From Eubacterium sp. (GTDB lineage Bacteria > Bacillota > Clostridia > Oscillospirales > Acutalibacteraceae), in NCBI GenBank assembly GCA_017445905.1, contig JAFSRX010000070.1, positions 1 to 64,000 on the forward strand: a DNA stretch of 64,000 nt, read 5' to 3'. This document shows, piece after piece, positions 1 through 9,400 of the stretch. Both the position numbers and the translations under genes were made by a program. Position 1 is the first letter of the stretch. Every line of letters begins with the position of its first letter. The notes below the pieces were generated by a model. It saw only the letters and a list, made by a program, of their open reading frames with translations, searched no databases and was not told the origin of the DNA.

Positions 1-18
1 ACTTCTTGGGGAAAAGGA

Positions 19-79
19 AGAACATATGTAGCGATTCATAGCATTTTGTTCAAAATGCTTCAATCGCATAATTTGTTCT
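19..79. repeat. Long imperfect hairpin, possible palindromic repeat element
   Basis: Three nested complementary segments fold this stretch into one stem: AGAACA (19-24) with TGTTCT (74-79), GCGATT with AATCGC, and GCATTTT with AAAATGC around a GTTC loop. It sits just before a terminator at the left edge of the window. The structure is seen directly. Whether it is a dispersed repeat, the 3' end of an RNA, or part of an upstream gene cannot be decided from this window. Confidence 0.45.
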
Positions 80-94
80 GACGCAGGTAATGCC

Positions 95-137
95 GACATA
101 AAGAAAGCAGGTCATTTGACCTGCTTTTCTTTATGTC
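95..137. terminator. Bidirectional intrinsic terminator
   Basis: GACATAAAGAAAGCAGGTCA pairs with its near-perfect complement, with one bulged T, around a two-base loop. The stem carries A-rich and T-rich flanks on both sides. It closes whatever lies upstream of the window. The following 295 bases to the first start codon are A/T-rich, with no gene seen except the promoter listed separately. Confidence 0.75.
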
Positions 138-326
138 TGTATTGGTTGGCAGACTTTTTTGTGAACGAAAAACAGATGACTTAGGACCAAATGTAAATTT
201 TTAAATATTAACTAAAAATTAACAAATTTACTAATTATTGTCATATTGAACAAATCGAACATTTAATAATTTAATATTATTGATAATAATTATGAATAAG
301 TTTTGAATAATTTTATACAAATTTTA

Positions 327-355
327 TTGTTTTTTATAATTATATATGCTATAAT
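327..355 (+). promoter_or_regulatory. Probable vegetative promoter of the first GH43-like gene
   Basis: TTGTTT at 327-332, a 17-base spacer and TATAAT at 350-355, with a TG at -15/-14 (extended -10). This predicts a transcript starting near 362, with a leader of about 70 bases before the ATG at 433. The assignment is by consensus only. Confidence 0.55.
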
Positions 356-432
356 TCTTTTACTAAAGAGAAGTGGGTATATTGCACCATTTTTTAAATT
401 TTATTTTAGTAAAATTCAGGGAGGATTGTGCT

Positions 433-3400
433 ATGCATAACACAAACTCAACTTTCAAAAAGATTACATCGCTTTTCTTAAGCCTTGTATTCGTTTTAAC
501 TACCTTTGCTGCAGTTGATTTTTCACAGTCAGCGGCTGTTGAGGCAAAGGCGGAAGAAAATGAACATTTCCTGATGGCTTATTTCACAGGAAATCTGCAA
601 ACTGAACAACAGATTCGTCTTGCTGTTTCAACTGATGGACAAAATTTTAAACCTTTATATGGAGGAAATGCTGTTCTTCAGGAAAAAAGTACAGACACAA
701 ATAATTACGATGGTTATACATACACAGACGGTGTTCGTGACCCATATATTTTTGACGGTCACGACGGCTATTATTACTGCATTGCAACTGACCTTGAGGC
801 AACCGCATATGGATTCTGGGGCAGCCAGTCTCAGATGGTTTTGTGGCGTTCGCTTGACTTAATCAATTGGAGCGATGCATATTATATTAATATTGCTCAG
901 ATTTGTAATTCAACAAGAGGAACCTCTTTTTCAAATAGCGATTTTCAAAGAACATGGGCTCCTGAAGTATATTATGAAAACGGGCAGTATATGATTTATT
1001 TTGCACTTGCAGGCGGAGATTATCAGGCTACAAGAATGCATTATATGATTACAGATGACCTTATGGACTGGACTCATTATTCTGCTCCTCAGGTATTATA
1101 TGACCCTGGTTATGATGATATTGATGCTGATATCGTTAAAGAAGGTAGCACATATTATATGTTCTATAAGGACGAAACACCCGGAAGAAGCACAGTTTGC
1201 CTTGCTACCGCATCGGATTATACAGGTCCTTATACATATGTAGGTCAGTTTAATACTTCATCAAACACTGGTGCTATTGAAGGCTGCGAGGTTTATACAG
1301 TTGGAGATAACTATTATCTTGTTGCCGACAGATTCGGCGCTGCAGGTAACTTCGCAATCTATAATATGGGACCAAGCTTAGCTGCTGTTGCTGCAAAAGG
1401 CTCTAATATCAGTGTTTCAGACGGTAATCCAATTTCAACTGTTGAGGAGTTATACGGATTTACAAATCTTACTCCCCGCCACGGTTCAATAATGCATATT
1501 AGCGAAAGTCAATATAATGCGTTGGTTGCTGCTTCAGGCGGTGTAACTAATGACGATATTATGTATAATTTCACAACTGCTTATGATATAAATGCAACTG
1601 GCTGGAGATATGAAACTTATAACGATTCTTCTCTGAAAGATATCAATGTCATGATGAAAGAAAACGGAAGCTCGATAAAAATTCCTCATGACGGCGGTTA
1701 TGCAACATTAAAGAACACAACATTTTTTGTTAACGACGATGATGTTCGTTCAATGTTACCTGATGATGTTTACACGGTTTCGTTTGATTATTCTTTAGAA
1801 AGTGCTCATTCAGCTCCGATATTTGCTCTTGGAACAGGTTCAGGTGCACCGTCAGCAAATACTGACTATGTTATGATTTTTGGAAATGGTGATATCTGGG
1901 TTAGAAAATCGGGTGAAAACAGCGATACTTGGGTTGCAAACAAGGCGTTGACTCTCGGCGTTACATATCACTATGATATTGTTTCAGATGGAACAAATAT
2001 TACCTTCTTTAGAGATGGCGAACAAATCGGCAAAATAGCTGCAACAGTTGATTTTCCAGATAGTGGAACAAGATATGCCGCTTTTGGATTCACAGATGGA
2101 CATTCTTCATCAGGCTACGGCTATGGAACATATTCACATCTCAGATTTAGAGACAGAGCTGTAACTGAGCGTGAGCTTCATACTGAATTTGGAAATAATC
2201 TCATTTATCGCAGAGATGACGGAACATCAACAGTTAATGATATGGCTAATGTTCTTAATGTTTCTCACAGCGGGGATCACAATGTTGTTGACCCGATAGT
2301 CAGCCGCACTGCTGCATCGTATTCACTTGCAGGTTGGCTTAATCCTGGTGATGCTGTTAACGGAAATGTAATAATGGGTATTGGTAACAACAAGTGGACT
2401 CCTGCACCTGCAGGAAGATATTTAGCTGTCAGAGAAGACGGAATGATTTTATTCAACTATTGCAGCGGCAGTAACAGCGGCGGAAACTGGAGCGAACACT
2501 TTGTTGATATCAGCGGAGCGTTTACTCTGAGCGCAAACACCTGGAGTTATATTCAGATAAATATTGTTCCGATTAGTGCGAATCAGGTTAAGCTTTGCGT
2601 TTGGAAAGACGGCGTTTCAACATATAGCAATGATATAACCTTAACAACTAAGATTGACGGAAATAATCAAACAGGAAATGATTATTCCTACGGTATGCTC
2701 GGCATGCTGCAGCTTCCGACTAACTATGTTTTCCTTGGTAATATGGGAGTTCCAAGCTGGTGGCAGGCAGAAAATGATACATCATATGTTAAGGATGTTC
2801 GTTTCTATGCTCAGGCTTTAGACCCTGCAAATCTTTATCAGGAGGCTGTTGATAACAGAGATGCAGCAGTAGCAAAAGAATATGTTGAACAGAATTTAGA
2901 AAGCTATGATTTAACTGCCAGTGAAAACAGATTTACCGGTCTTGCATATCATATGGGCGATGTTGCGACTAATGGATTTAGCAATGTTCTTTATTCTACA
3001 ACCACAACAGAATGGAAGACTTGTGCTTATAATTCAAGCGGCGCTCGCAATCAGTATGATAATGATACCGGTCATGTAAACCATTTGTCTTATAAGATGC
3101 CAATGCCAACAAATACAGTTTTAGTTTATGACGGAGTAAATGATGCTGCAGTTCCGGTCGAACTTGAACTTTGGTCTTACGGCGGTTGGGGAAAACTTGG
3201 CGAGCTTTATTATAAGGGTACTGATATTAATGGTACAAATTTCGATAAATTTATCCTTAACGATTATTGGTATGGCTTCACCCAAGCTAACGAAGATGGA
3301 AACGCTTACCTGAAGTGGGTTGGAGATCCTAATGACGGCGGATTTGACGAGAACAATTACAGAGCTAAAAACGATGATTGGAACGGTAAAATCAGTGGTC

Positions 3401-6057
3401 GTAATGACATATATGATGATACAAGACATGACGGAACAAATCATATGTTCTGGTGGAATAGATTAAATTATAAAGGTAGTGGTGATACAACAAATTATTA
3501 CGAACACTTTAATATGATAACTTTTGGTGTATTTTCAACAACAGACAGTAATAGTTACAATAGCTGGACCACAGAACATGTTCAAAATGAAAGCAGCAAC
3601 ATATATGTTATTAACTATGAACCAGTTTATAATGCAATAACTACTGAAAAAAATTGGTACACAACAAATCTAAAAGGAAATGAAAACCTGTATACCGAAA
3701 ATTCTCTTAATCAATGGTATCTTGCAGTATATAAGCTTTTAACCTGCAACCCAAATGATTATAAGAATACATTTAGTTCTGACAATGTTGCTTCAACGGT
3801 AACTTTAGCATCTAATGAAATTAAAGATGCTATGTATGAATATAATAAGGTAAATATTAAACTGAGAGCAGATTTTACCGAGCTTGACCAGAAATATGAA
3901 AATGCGCTTAGAATTATTGCAACAGTTGGAAGCGATTCTCAGGAATATACAACAACTTCAATATCTGAATTATCATATGCAATAAGTAATCTCTACTATG
4001 AGCCTGATGATGGCGATCCATACAGACCTAATGTTGAAGGATTTGCATCAAGTTCTGCAATTATAGCTGAAAAAGATGCTATTGATGCTGCAGTAACAGC
4101 TCTTGATCCTATATATGATTTTGATCATAATTATAATTATACAAATTTCTGGACAAATGATGATAATATTCCTAATACGCTTTCGTACAATGCTTTGTAT
4201 GATTTAGCAAGCGAATACACTGCCAAAAAGGGAACGGATGATCAAGACAGAACAACATCTTCTTTAACAGCATTAGAAAATGCGATAAGTTCGTTAACTT
4301 ATTACAACTATTCCGATAAAAAGAATTTAGGCGAAAAGAAGGATGGAGCAGCTATTGAAAATGAAGTTGTTGCTCTTAGTAAAAAGGTTTATGATTTAGA
4401 ACATCTTCTCAGCTATACTACTGTTGATGAAGCGTTTGCTGAGGGCGAAACATTGCTTAACCGCATTAGCGGTGAATTTCCGCAATATACCGAGAGCACT
4501 GTCAGTGCATTAATAACTGCAATGAATAACGCAAAATCAGATGCAACTGCTTCAAGAACGACAAGGCTTGATAATGCTTACAGTAGCTCTAAGCAAACAG
4601 CCATTGACGATAAGGGAAGATCAATAACAACTGCTATTTCTAACTTGTCCTCAAAGGATCTTGATTTATCGGCATATAACGAAGCAACTTCAAAAATGCT
4701 TAATATAGACCCTGACATTTATGATTACGTTAGTGATGATGTTGATGCACTGATTCAAGTTCTTTCCGGCGCAATCAAGGGCGAAGATGTTGAATACACA
4801 GATAAAAATTCTGTTAAACATACTATTCAGACTCTTAATAACGATGCAACGGCTAGTGATGTTGACAGTGTAACAAGTCTTTGCTTATCTTCTCTTTCAG
4901 ATCATATGATTGATTATACAATTACTCTGGAAGAAGGCAACTACAGCACTGAAATTGAGCCTGTTGTTGCAGATGGCAAGTATTCCGGAAAAATTGAAAC
5001 TGTAACTGCTCGTTCTGTTTACAAAGGCAAAGCTAATACAAGAGCGGTTATTACTGCATCAACTCCCGAAACAGCTTGGTATATGAGTTATAAGGGAGCG
5101 GATGGAAAAACAAGAAGATCGAAGCAGTATCAGGGATATGGACAGGAATTTTCTACTTCGGTTATCGGTAATATCAGCATCTATGCCGTTCAGGCAACAA
5201 ATGATAAGCCAAACAAGGTATCAATTGCCCGTGATCTCGGCGATAATCAGTCAACTCATGGAATTTCTTGTATTGACTTTGCAGGTAGTAGTTTTGTACT
5301 TCCGACACCGAATATTGTTCCTTATTACACATTTGTTAACTATACATATAATGGCGTTGAATATAATCCCGGAGATGCAATTTCCGGAATCACAAAGGAT
5401 GTTCGAGTTGTTGCAAACTACAAAGCAAGTGCCTATAGTCCTTATGCTATTAAGGTAACGGGAGTTGGCGCAATCGAAGGAAACCTTTTCAATGACTCTG
5501 CTAAATATAATCAGAAGATTGAAGTTAAAGATGATTCGGCTTATGCATGGGTTGAAACACCGGAAGGCGGTAGCGGAAGAATTTATTACATCGGAAAAGA
5601 CTTAACCTTCTATGCAAACGATAGCGCAAATATTCAGGCAATAACTAAAGCCGAATATGATGCAGGTATTTCAAACTCAATATATAAAGTTCCTTCAATC
5701 AACCTCAGAGCAAGCGGATTTAATGTTGCAGATGCAGGTTCAGGTAAGAAGAAGTTAACATTTAACGCAAACTATGTTAACGGAAATTATTCAGTTGTTG
5801 AATACGGCATTCTTCTTGGTAAGGAAACAAGCGGATCAATGACCGATGATGATCTGATTGTTGAAAACACCGGAAATAAGGGAACATACAATGTACTTCG
5901 CGCTAAGTCAACCAAGCTTGTCGGCGCAAACCAGTTTACAATTGGCGTTAATACAAATATGACAGGCTCATTCAGATACAGAGCTTATCTCATTTACCAG
6001 GATGGCAATAAGCTCACAACTGTATATAGCCCTGTTATAAACGATTCAATTTCTTAA
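433..6057 (+). CDS. Secreted multidomain GH43-like glycoside hydrolase with LamG modules
   Basis: A 1874-residue secreted protein. The ATG at 433 has a GGGAGG site 8 bases upstream; an in-frame GTG at 373 would put 20 residues ahead of the signal peptide and has no good site. An N-terminal signal peptide (hydrophobic LFLSLVFVLTTFAA) is followed, at about residues 45-370, by a GH43-type five-bladed propeller: VRDPY (base Asp near 103), WAPEV near 176, an Asp-rich IDAD near 230, and IEGCEVY (acid Glu near 283). Two concanavalin/LamG-like domains follow (about 375-600 and 590-810), then an unassigned module (815-1070), a helical FIVAR-like stretch with YTTTSI motifs (1070-1490) and a C-terminal region with an InlB-like repeat (1495-1874). 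GH43 enzymes usually cut arabinan- or xylan-type glycans; the substrate here is not known. There is no LPXTG or dockerin. The module layout is shared with the next gene. Confidence 0.82.
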   Translation: MHNTNSTFKKITSLFLSLVFVLTTFAAVDFSQSAAVEAKAEENEHFLMAYFTGNLQTEQQIRLAVSTDGQNFKPLYGGNAVLQEKSTDTNNYDGYTYTDGVRDPYIFDGHDGYYYCIATDLEATAYGFWGSQSQMVLWRSLDLINWSDAYYINIAQICNSTRGTSFSNSDFQRTWAPEVYYENGQYMIYFALAGGDYQATRMHYMITDDLMDWTHYSAPQVLYDPGYDDIDADIVKEGSTYYMFYKDETPGRSTVCLATASDYTGPYTYVGQFNTSSNTGAIEGCEVYTVGDNYYLVADRFGAAGNFAIYNMGPSLAAVAAKGSNISVSDGNPISTVEELYGFTNLTPRHGSIMHISESQYNALVAASGGVTNDDIMYNFTTAYDINATGWRYETYNDSSLKDINVMMKENGSSIKIPHDGGYATLKNTTFFVNDDDVRSMLPDDVYTVSFDYSLESAHSAPIFALGTGSGAPSANTDYVMIFGNGDIWVRKSGENSDTWVANKALTLGVTYHYDIVSDGTNITFFRDGEQIGKIAATVDFPDSGTRYAAFGFTDGHSSSGYGYGTYSHLRFRDRAVTERELHTEFGNNLIYRRDDGTSTVNDMANVLNVSHSGDHNVVDPIVSRTAASYSLAGWLNPGDAVNGNVIMGIGNNKWTPAPAGRYLAVREDGMILFNYCSGSNSGGNWSEHFVDISGAFTLSANTWSYIQINIVPISANQVKLCVWKDGVSTYSNDITLTTKIDGNNQTGNDYSYGMLGMLQLPTNYVFLGNMGVPSWWQAENDTSYVKDVRFYAQALDPANLYQEAVDNRDAAVAKEYVEQNLESYDLTASENRFTGLAYHMGDVATNGFSNVLYSTTTTEWKTCAYNSSGARNQYDNDTGHVNHLSYKMPMPTNTVLVYDGVNDAAVPVELELWSYGGWGKLGELYYKGTDINGTNFDKFILNDYWYGFTQANEDGNAYLKWVGDPNDGGFDENNYRAKNDDWNGKISGRNDIYDDTRHDGTNHMFWWNRLNYKGSGDTTNYYEHFNMITFGVFSTTDSNSYNSWTTEHVQNESSNIYVINYEPVYNAITTEKNWYTTNLKGNENLYTENSLNQWYLAVYKLLTCNPNDYKNTFSSDNVASTVTLASNEIKDAMYEYNKVNIKLRADFTELDQKYENALRIIATVGSDSQEYTTTSISELSYAISNLYYEPDDGDPYRPNVEGFASSSAIIAEKDAIDAAVTALDPIYDFDHNYNYTNFWTNDDNIPNTLSYNALYDLASEYTAKKGTDDQDRTTSSLTALENAISSLTYYNYSDKKNLGEKKDGAAIENEVVALSKKVYDLEHLLSYTTVDEAFAEGETLLNRISGEFPQYTESTVSALITAMNNAKSDATASRTTRLDNAYSSSKQTAIDDKGRSITTAISNLSSKDLDLSAYNEATSKMLNIDPDIYDYVSDDVDALIQVLSGAIKGEDVEYTDKNSVKHTIQTLNNDATASDVDSVTSLCLSSLSDHMIDYTITLEEGNYSTEIEPVVADGKYSGKIETVTARSVYKGKANTRAVITASTPETAWYMSYKGADGKTRRSKQYQGYGQEFSTSVIGNISIYAVQATNDKPNKVSIARDLGDNQSTHGISCIDFAGSSFVLPTPNIVPYYTFVNYTYNGVEYNPGDAISGITKDVRVVANYKASAYSPYAIKVTGVGAIEGNLFNDSAKYNQKIEVKDDSAYAWVETPEGGSGRIYYIGKDLTFYANDSANIQAITKAEYDAGISNSIYKVPSINLRASGFNVADAGSGKKKLTFNANYVNGNYSVVEYGILLGKETSGSMTDDDLIVENTGNKGTYNVLRAKSTKLVGANQFTIGVNTNMTGSFRYRAYLIYQDGNKLTTVYSPVINDSIS

Positions 6058-6078
6058 AGGTGAGGAGGCTTATAGTTT

Positions 6079-6192
6079 ATGAAAAGACATTTTGAAGAAG
6101 CTGAAATCGAAATAACTGAATATACTATATCCTCCCAGATTACCATGAGTGATGACTTGGGTAACGGCGACGATTATGATTGGGAATTCTAA
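6079..6192 (+). CDS. 37-residue acidic peptide of unknown function
   Basis: A short gene 21 bases after the GH43-like gene, with a strong GGTGAGGAGG site 10 bases before its ATG and a terminator 10 bases after its stop. The product starts MKRHFEEAEIEITEYTISSQ and ends in an acidic, Gly/Asn-rich tail (DDLGNGDDYDWEF). There is no signal peptide or Cys. I recall similar peptides, with a charged head, a Glu/Ile-rich middle, a Ser/Thr step and an Asp/Gly tail, as frequent small genes in gut Clostridia, without known function. Ribosome binding site, spacing and terminator argue that it is a real, cotranscribed gene. A RiPP-like precursor, a signalling peptide or a small regulator are all possible; no modifying enzyme is nearby. 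Confidence 0.6.
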   Translation: MKRHFEEAEIEITEYTISSQITMSDDLGNGDDYDWEF

Positions 6193-6202
6193 ATGATTAA
6201 CA

Positions 6203-6242
6203 ATAAAGCCTCACTTAGTTTTATAACTTTGTGAGGCTTTAT
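6203..6242 (+). terminator. Intrinsic terminator after the small peptide gene
   Basis: ATAAAGCCTCAC pairs with GTGAGGCTTTAT across a 16-base loop, followed by a T-rich tail. It ends the operon of the first GH43-like gene and the 37-residue peptide. The next 200 bases hold only the promoter of the second paralogue. Confidence 0.75.
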
Positions 6243-6369
6243 ATTTTCTGAATATGGAATAACGATTTTAATCAAATTTTGAATTATCACACAATTTGAT
6301 TTGATTTTTATTGTTAAATGAAAACAAAATTTGATATTTAACTGAGTTTACAATATGTTCATAAATAGA

Positions 6370-6398
6370 TTGATTTTGTATAAAATTTATAATATAAT
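6370..6398 (+). promoter_or_regulatory. Probable promoter of the second GH43-like gene
   Basis: TTGATT at 6370-6375, a 17-base spacer and TATAAT at 6393-6398. A second overlapping TATAAT begins at 6388. A transcript would start near 6405 with a 40-base leader, so this paralogue is transcribed separately from the first. Confidence 0.55.
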
Positions 6399-6444
6399 AA
6401 GTATGAGAGTATGTTTTAATATTACTATTTAAGGGGGAAAACAT

Positions 6445-9400
6445 ATGAAAAAATCTATTAAAAAATTAACCTCGCTGATGCTGAGCCTTGTTTTAATTGC
6501 AAGCGCTCTTTCAGCAGTTCCTTTTGTTGCTAAGGCTGCAACATCATGGACTCCGATTGCATCATCTGATTTTACCCAGGTAACTGCTGTGAGCAATGGA
6601 TCTCTCGGCGAGGTTCCAACCTATAACGGAATGGGTAATACGATGACCTGGTCAACAGGTGTCTGGACAGGAAGCGGCAATGCTGAAAATTCAAGCGACG
6701 GCGCTGTTTATATTCCTGACGGATATATGTATCTTTCGGGTTATTCGGGTAACTGCGTTCCAATCAACGGTCATTCAAAATGGAAAATTGATTTCGGTTT
6801 CCGTTTTAAAACCACCAACAGTGGCGATGATAAGTATTATAACAGCGATAATTATTCCTTTATGAAATCGTATGTTTATACCGGTGATTTAGAGGATCCC
6901 GCTCAGAAGAATAATGCTTACTGCCATTTTGCTCAAAATGCAAACGGTGTTATTTATTCTTGGGAAAACGACGGTCATAACGGCGGAACTCAGTCACAGG
7001 CAACATCAATAACAACGGGTAACGGAAATTTATCTGCAGGCGTTAATTATCACTATGTTGCTGAGTTCACAGGAACTTATCTGAGAACCTATATAACCGA
7101 TGATAACGGTCTTGTTGTTCAGGAGATTGCTCATTCAACTGATGCAACCTTAATGGACAGACTTGATAATTCTGGAAATGTAAGAATCAACAGCTTCAAA
7201 ATCGGTGATGACGATAAATCATACTATTTCAAAGGTCTTGAATACAGAAATATAACCTTCTATTCAGGCGATGTTCAGGATTCAGATCCTGCACCTTCAA
7301 GCACAGAGGATAAATACCTCTTTACATATTTCACAGGCAACAGCAACGAAGGAGAAAAGCTCCGCTATGCTGTTTCTGAGGACGGAATTAACTTCACAGC
7401 GCTCAACAACGGTGAGGCTGTTACTGAGGTCAATGTTCCTGAAAGCGGTGAAGGTTTAACTGTTTATCCTACAGGAACTGCAACTTCTGCGTGGTCAACA
7501 GGGCATATACGCGACCCCTATGCTTTTAAAGCACAGGACGGTAGCTATTATATTCTTGCAACGGACCTGAACACTGTTACAGCGGGCTTTAACAATAACT
7601 CAAAAATGCTTGTCTGGCATCTTGATGATCTTGAAGATATTGATGAAGTAACTCCATGGGCTATAGATGTAACGGGAATGTTTAATGCTGGCTGGGTGTA
7701 TAGAGCGTGGGCACCTGAAGCAATCTGGGATCCAGTTGAGCAAAAATATATGCTTTATTTCGCTGCAAGAACATCTCAAAACGGCGAAACAGTTATGTAT
7801 TATGTTTACACCTCGGATTTCAAAACCTTCACATCAACTCCGAAACGCCTTGTTAACTATGGCAATGCGGATAATATCGACGGTGATATAACATATAATC
7901 CGAGCGATCATCTCTATTATCTTTGGTATAAAAATGAAAACAATTCAACCCTTGGTTATGCAACCTCGCCAACCTGCTGCGGACCGTATATGAATACTCA
8001 GACCATTTCAGCAAATGTTGGTCTTGAGGGCTGCCAGGTTCATCAGCTGACCGACGGCACCTATGTTCTTCTTGCAGATGCATACGGAAACGGCTGTTTC
8101 AAGGTTTATACTTCAAACACACTCAGCGGATTTTCTGAGCCGGTTGCATCTAATATCAGTACACTCAATGCGCGCCACGGATCAGTTGTTAGAATTACAA
8201 CAACTCAGTATAATAACCTTGTTGCAAAATTCGGTTTGGCGGAGCCTAAGGAAATCAAATATAATTTTGATATTGATGTTAACGGAACTGGCTGGATAGG
8301 AACAAGAGCAGATTCCTGCGGCTATGGTTATCAGATAAGCGCACAGGGAACAAACGGTCTTGCATATTCAACTTCCGATAACAACTATATTTCGCTTTAC
8401 GGCGCAAACTTATTTGTTAATGACCAAGCGGTCAGAAACATAATGGCTTCACCGAATTTCACCTCCTCATTCAATGCAACTGTTTCATCAACAACAGGAA
8501 CAGCGCTTTGGGGACTTTGTTCAGGAACTAGCGGTTCTGTTACAGACTGGGTTCAGATTCTTGATAACGGAAAAGTTTATCTCAACAGCGGAAGCGGACT
8601 TAGCGAAGCTGGTTCGTTTACAATTGAAACAGCTGTTGAAAACACCTTCCATATTGTTTCAGATGGTACAAATCTTAAAATTTATAAAAATGGCGAACAG
8701 GTTTTCACCCATGCTTGGACGAATAAATTTGATAACAGTATGGAAATTGGGCATATAGGTTTAGGATACACCGATGCAAACGGCGTTGCCGCAAGATTTA
8801 AGGGAAGCGTTTCTGCTCTCAGAGTAACTGCTAAATCGTTAACAGCATCGGAGGTCGCTTCTGAATACAGCGAAAAGCTCTACTATCAATTTAATTCAGG
8901 CAGTGAAACACTCGACGGAATGCCGAATGCAATTAATGCTTCATCAGGCTTAACAGATACTTACAAAGGAAGCAAAGTTAACACCTTCACTGTTGCAGGC
9001 TGGGTTAACCCGGGAAATAATGTTGGCGGAGGCCCAATGTTCTTCTTCGGCAACGGTGGAAAAGGCGCAAGCGGCCAGTATTTCACACTTCGTGAAAACG
9101 GAACTCTTAACTATCAGTGGGGCGACGGAACAAACGAGCACTATGTTGATATAAACGGTGTTGGTCCTTTCAGCGCAAACACATGGTATTATGTTCAGGT
9201 TAATGTTATTCCTTATAAAAACACAGTCCGCATTAAAACATGGGTTAACGGTGCAGAAAAAACAGATAGTTGGCTTGATAATTCATCAACATATGCAGGC
9301 GGAACAAATTTAACCGAGGCTCTCAGCAATATGCCTATAAATATGATGAGCCAGAGCAGCGTTCCTGTTTGCTTCGGAAAATATTCAGACGGCACCTATG

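Noticed and set aside
1..81. Open frame from the left edge ending in TGA at 81 (26 codons), possible gene tail
   Set aside because: It reads through a long perfect-type hairpin and shows no motif; a structured repeat explains the sequence as well. Not enough sequence to decide.
373..432. Longer start (GTG at 373) for the first GH43-like gene
   Set aside because: It would add 20 residues before the signal peptide and lacks a Shine-Dalgarno site, while the ATG at 433 has GGGAGG at ideal spacing.
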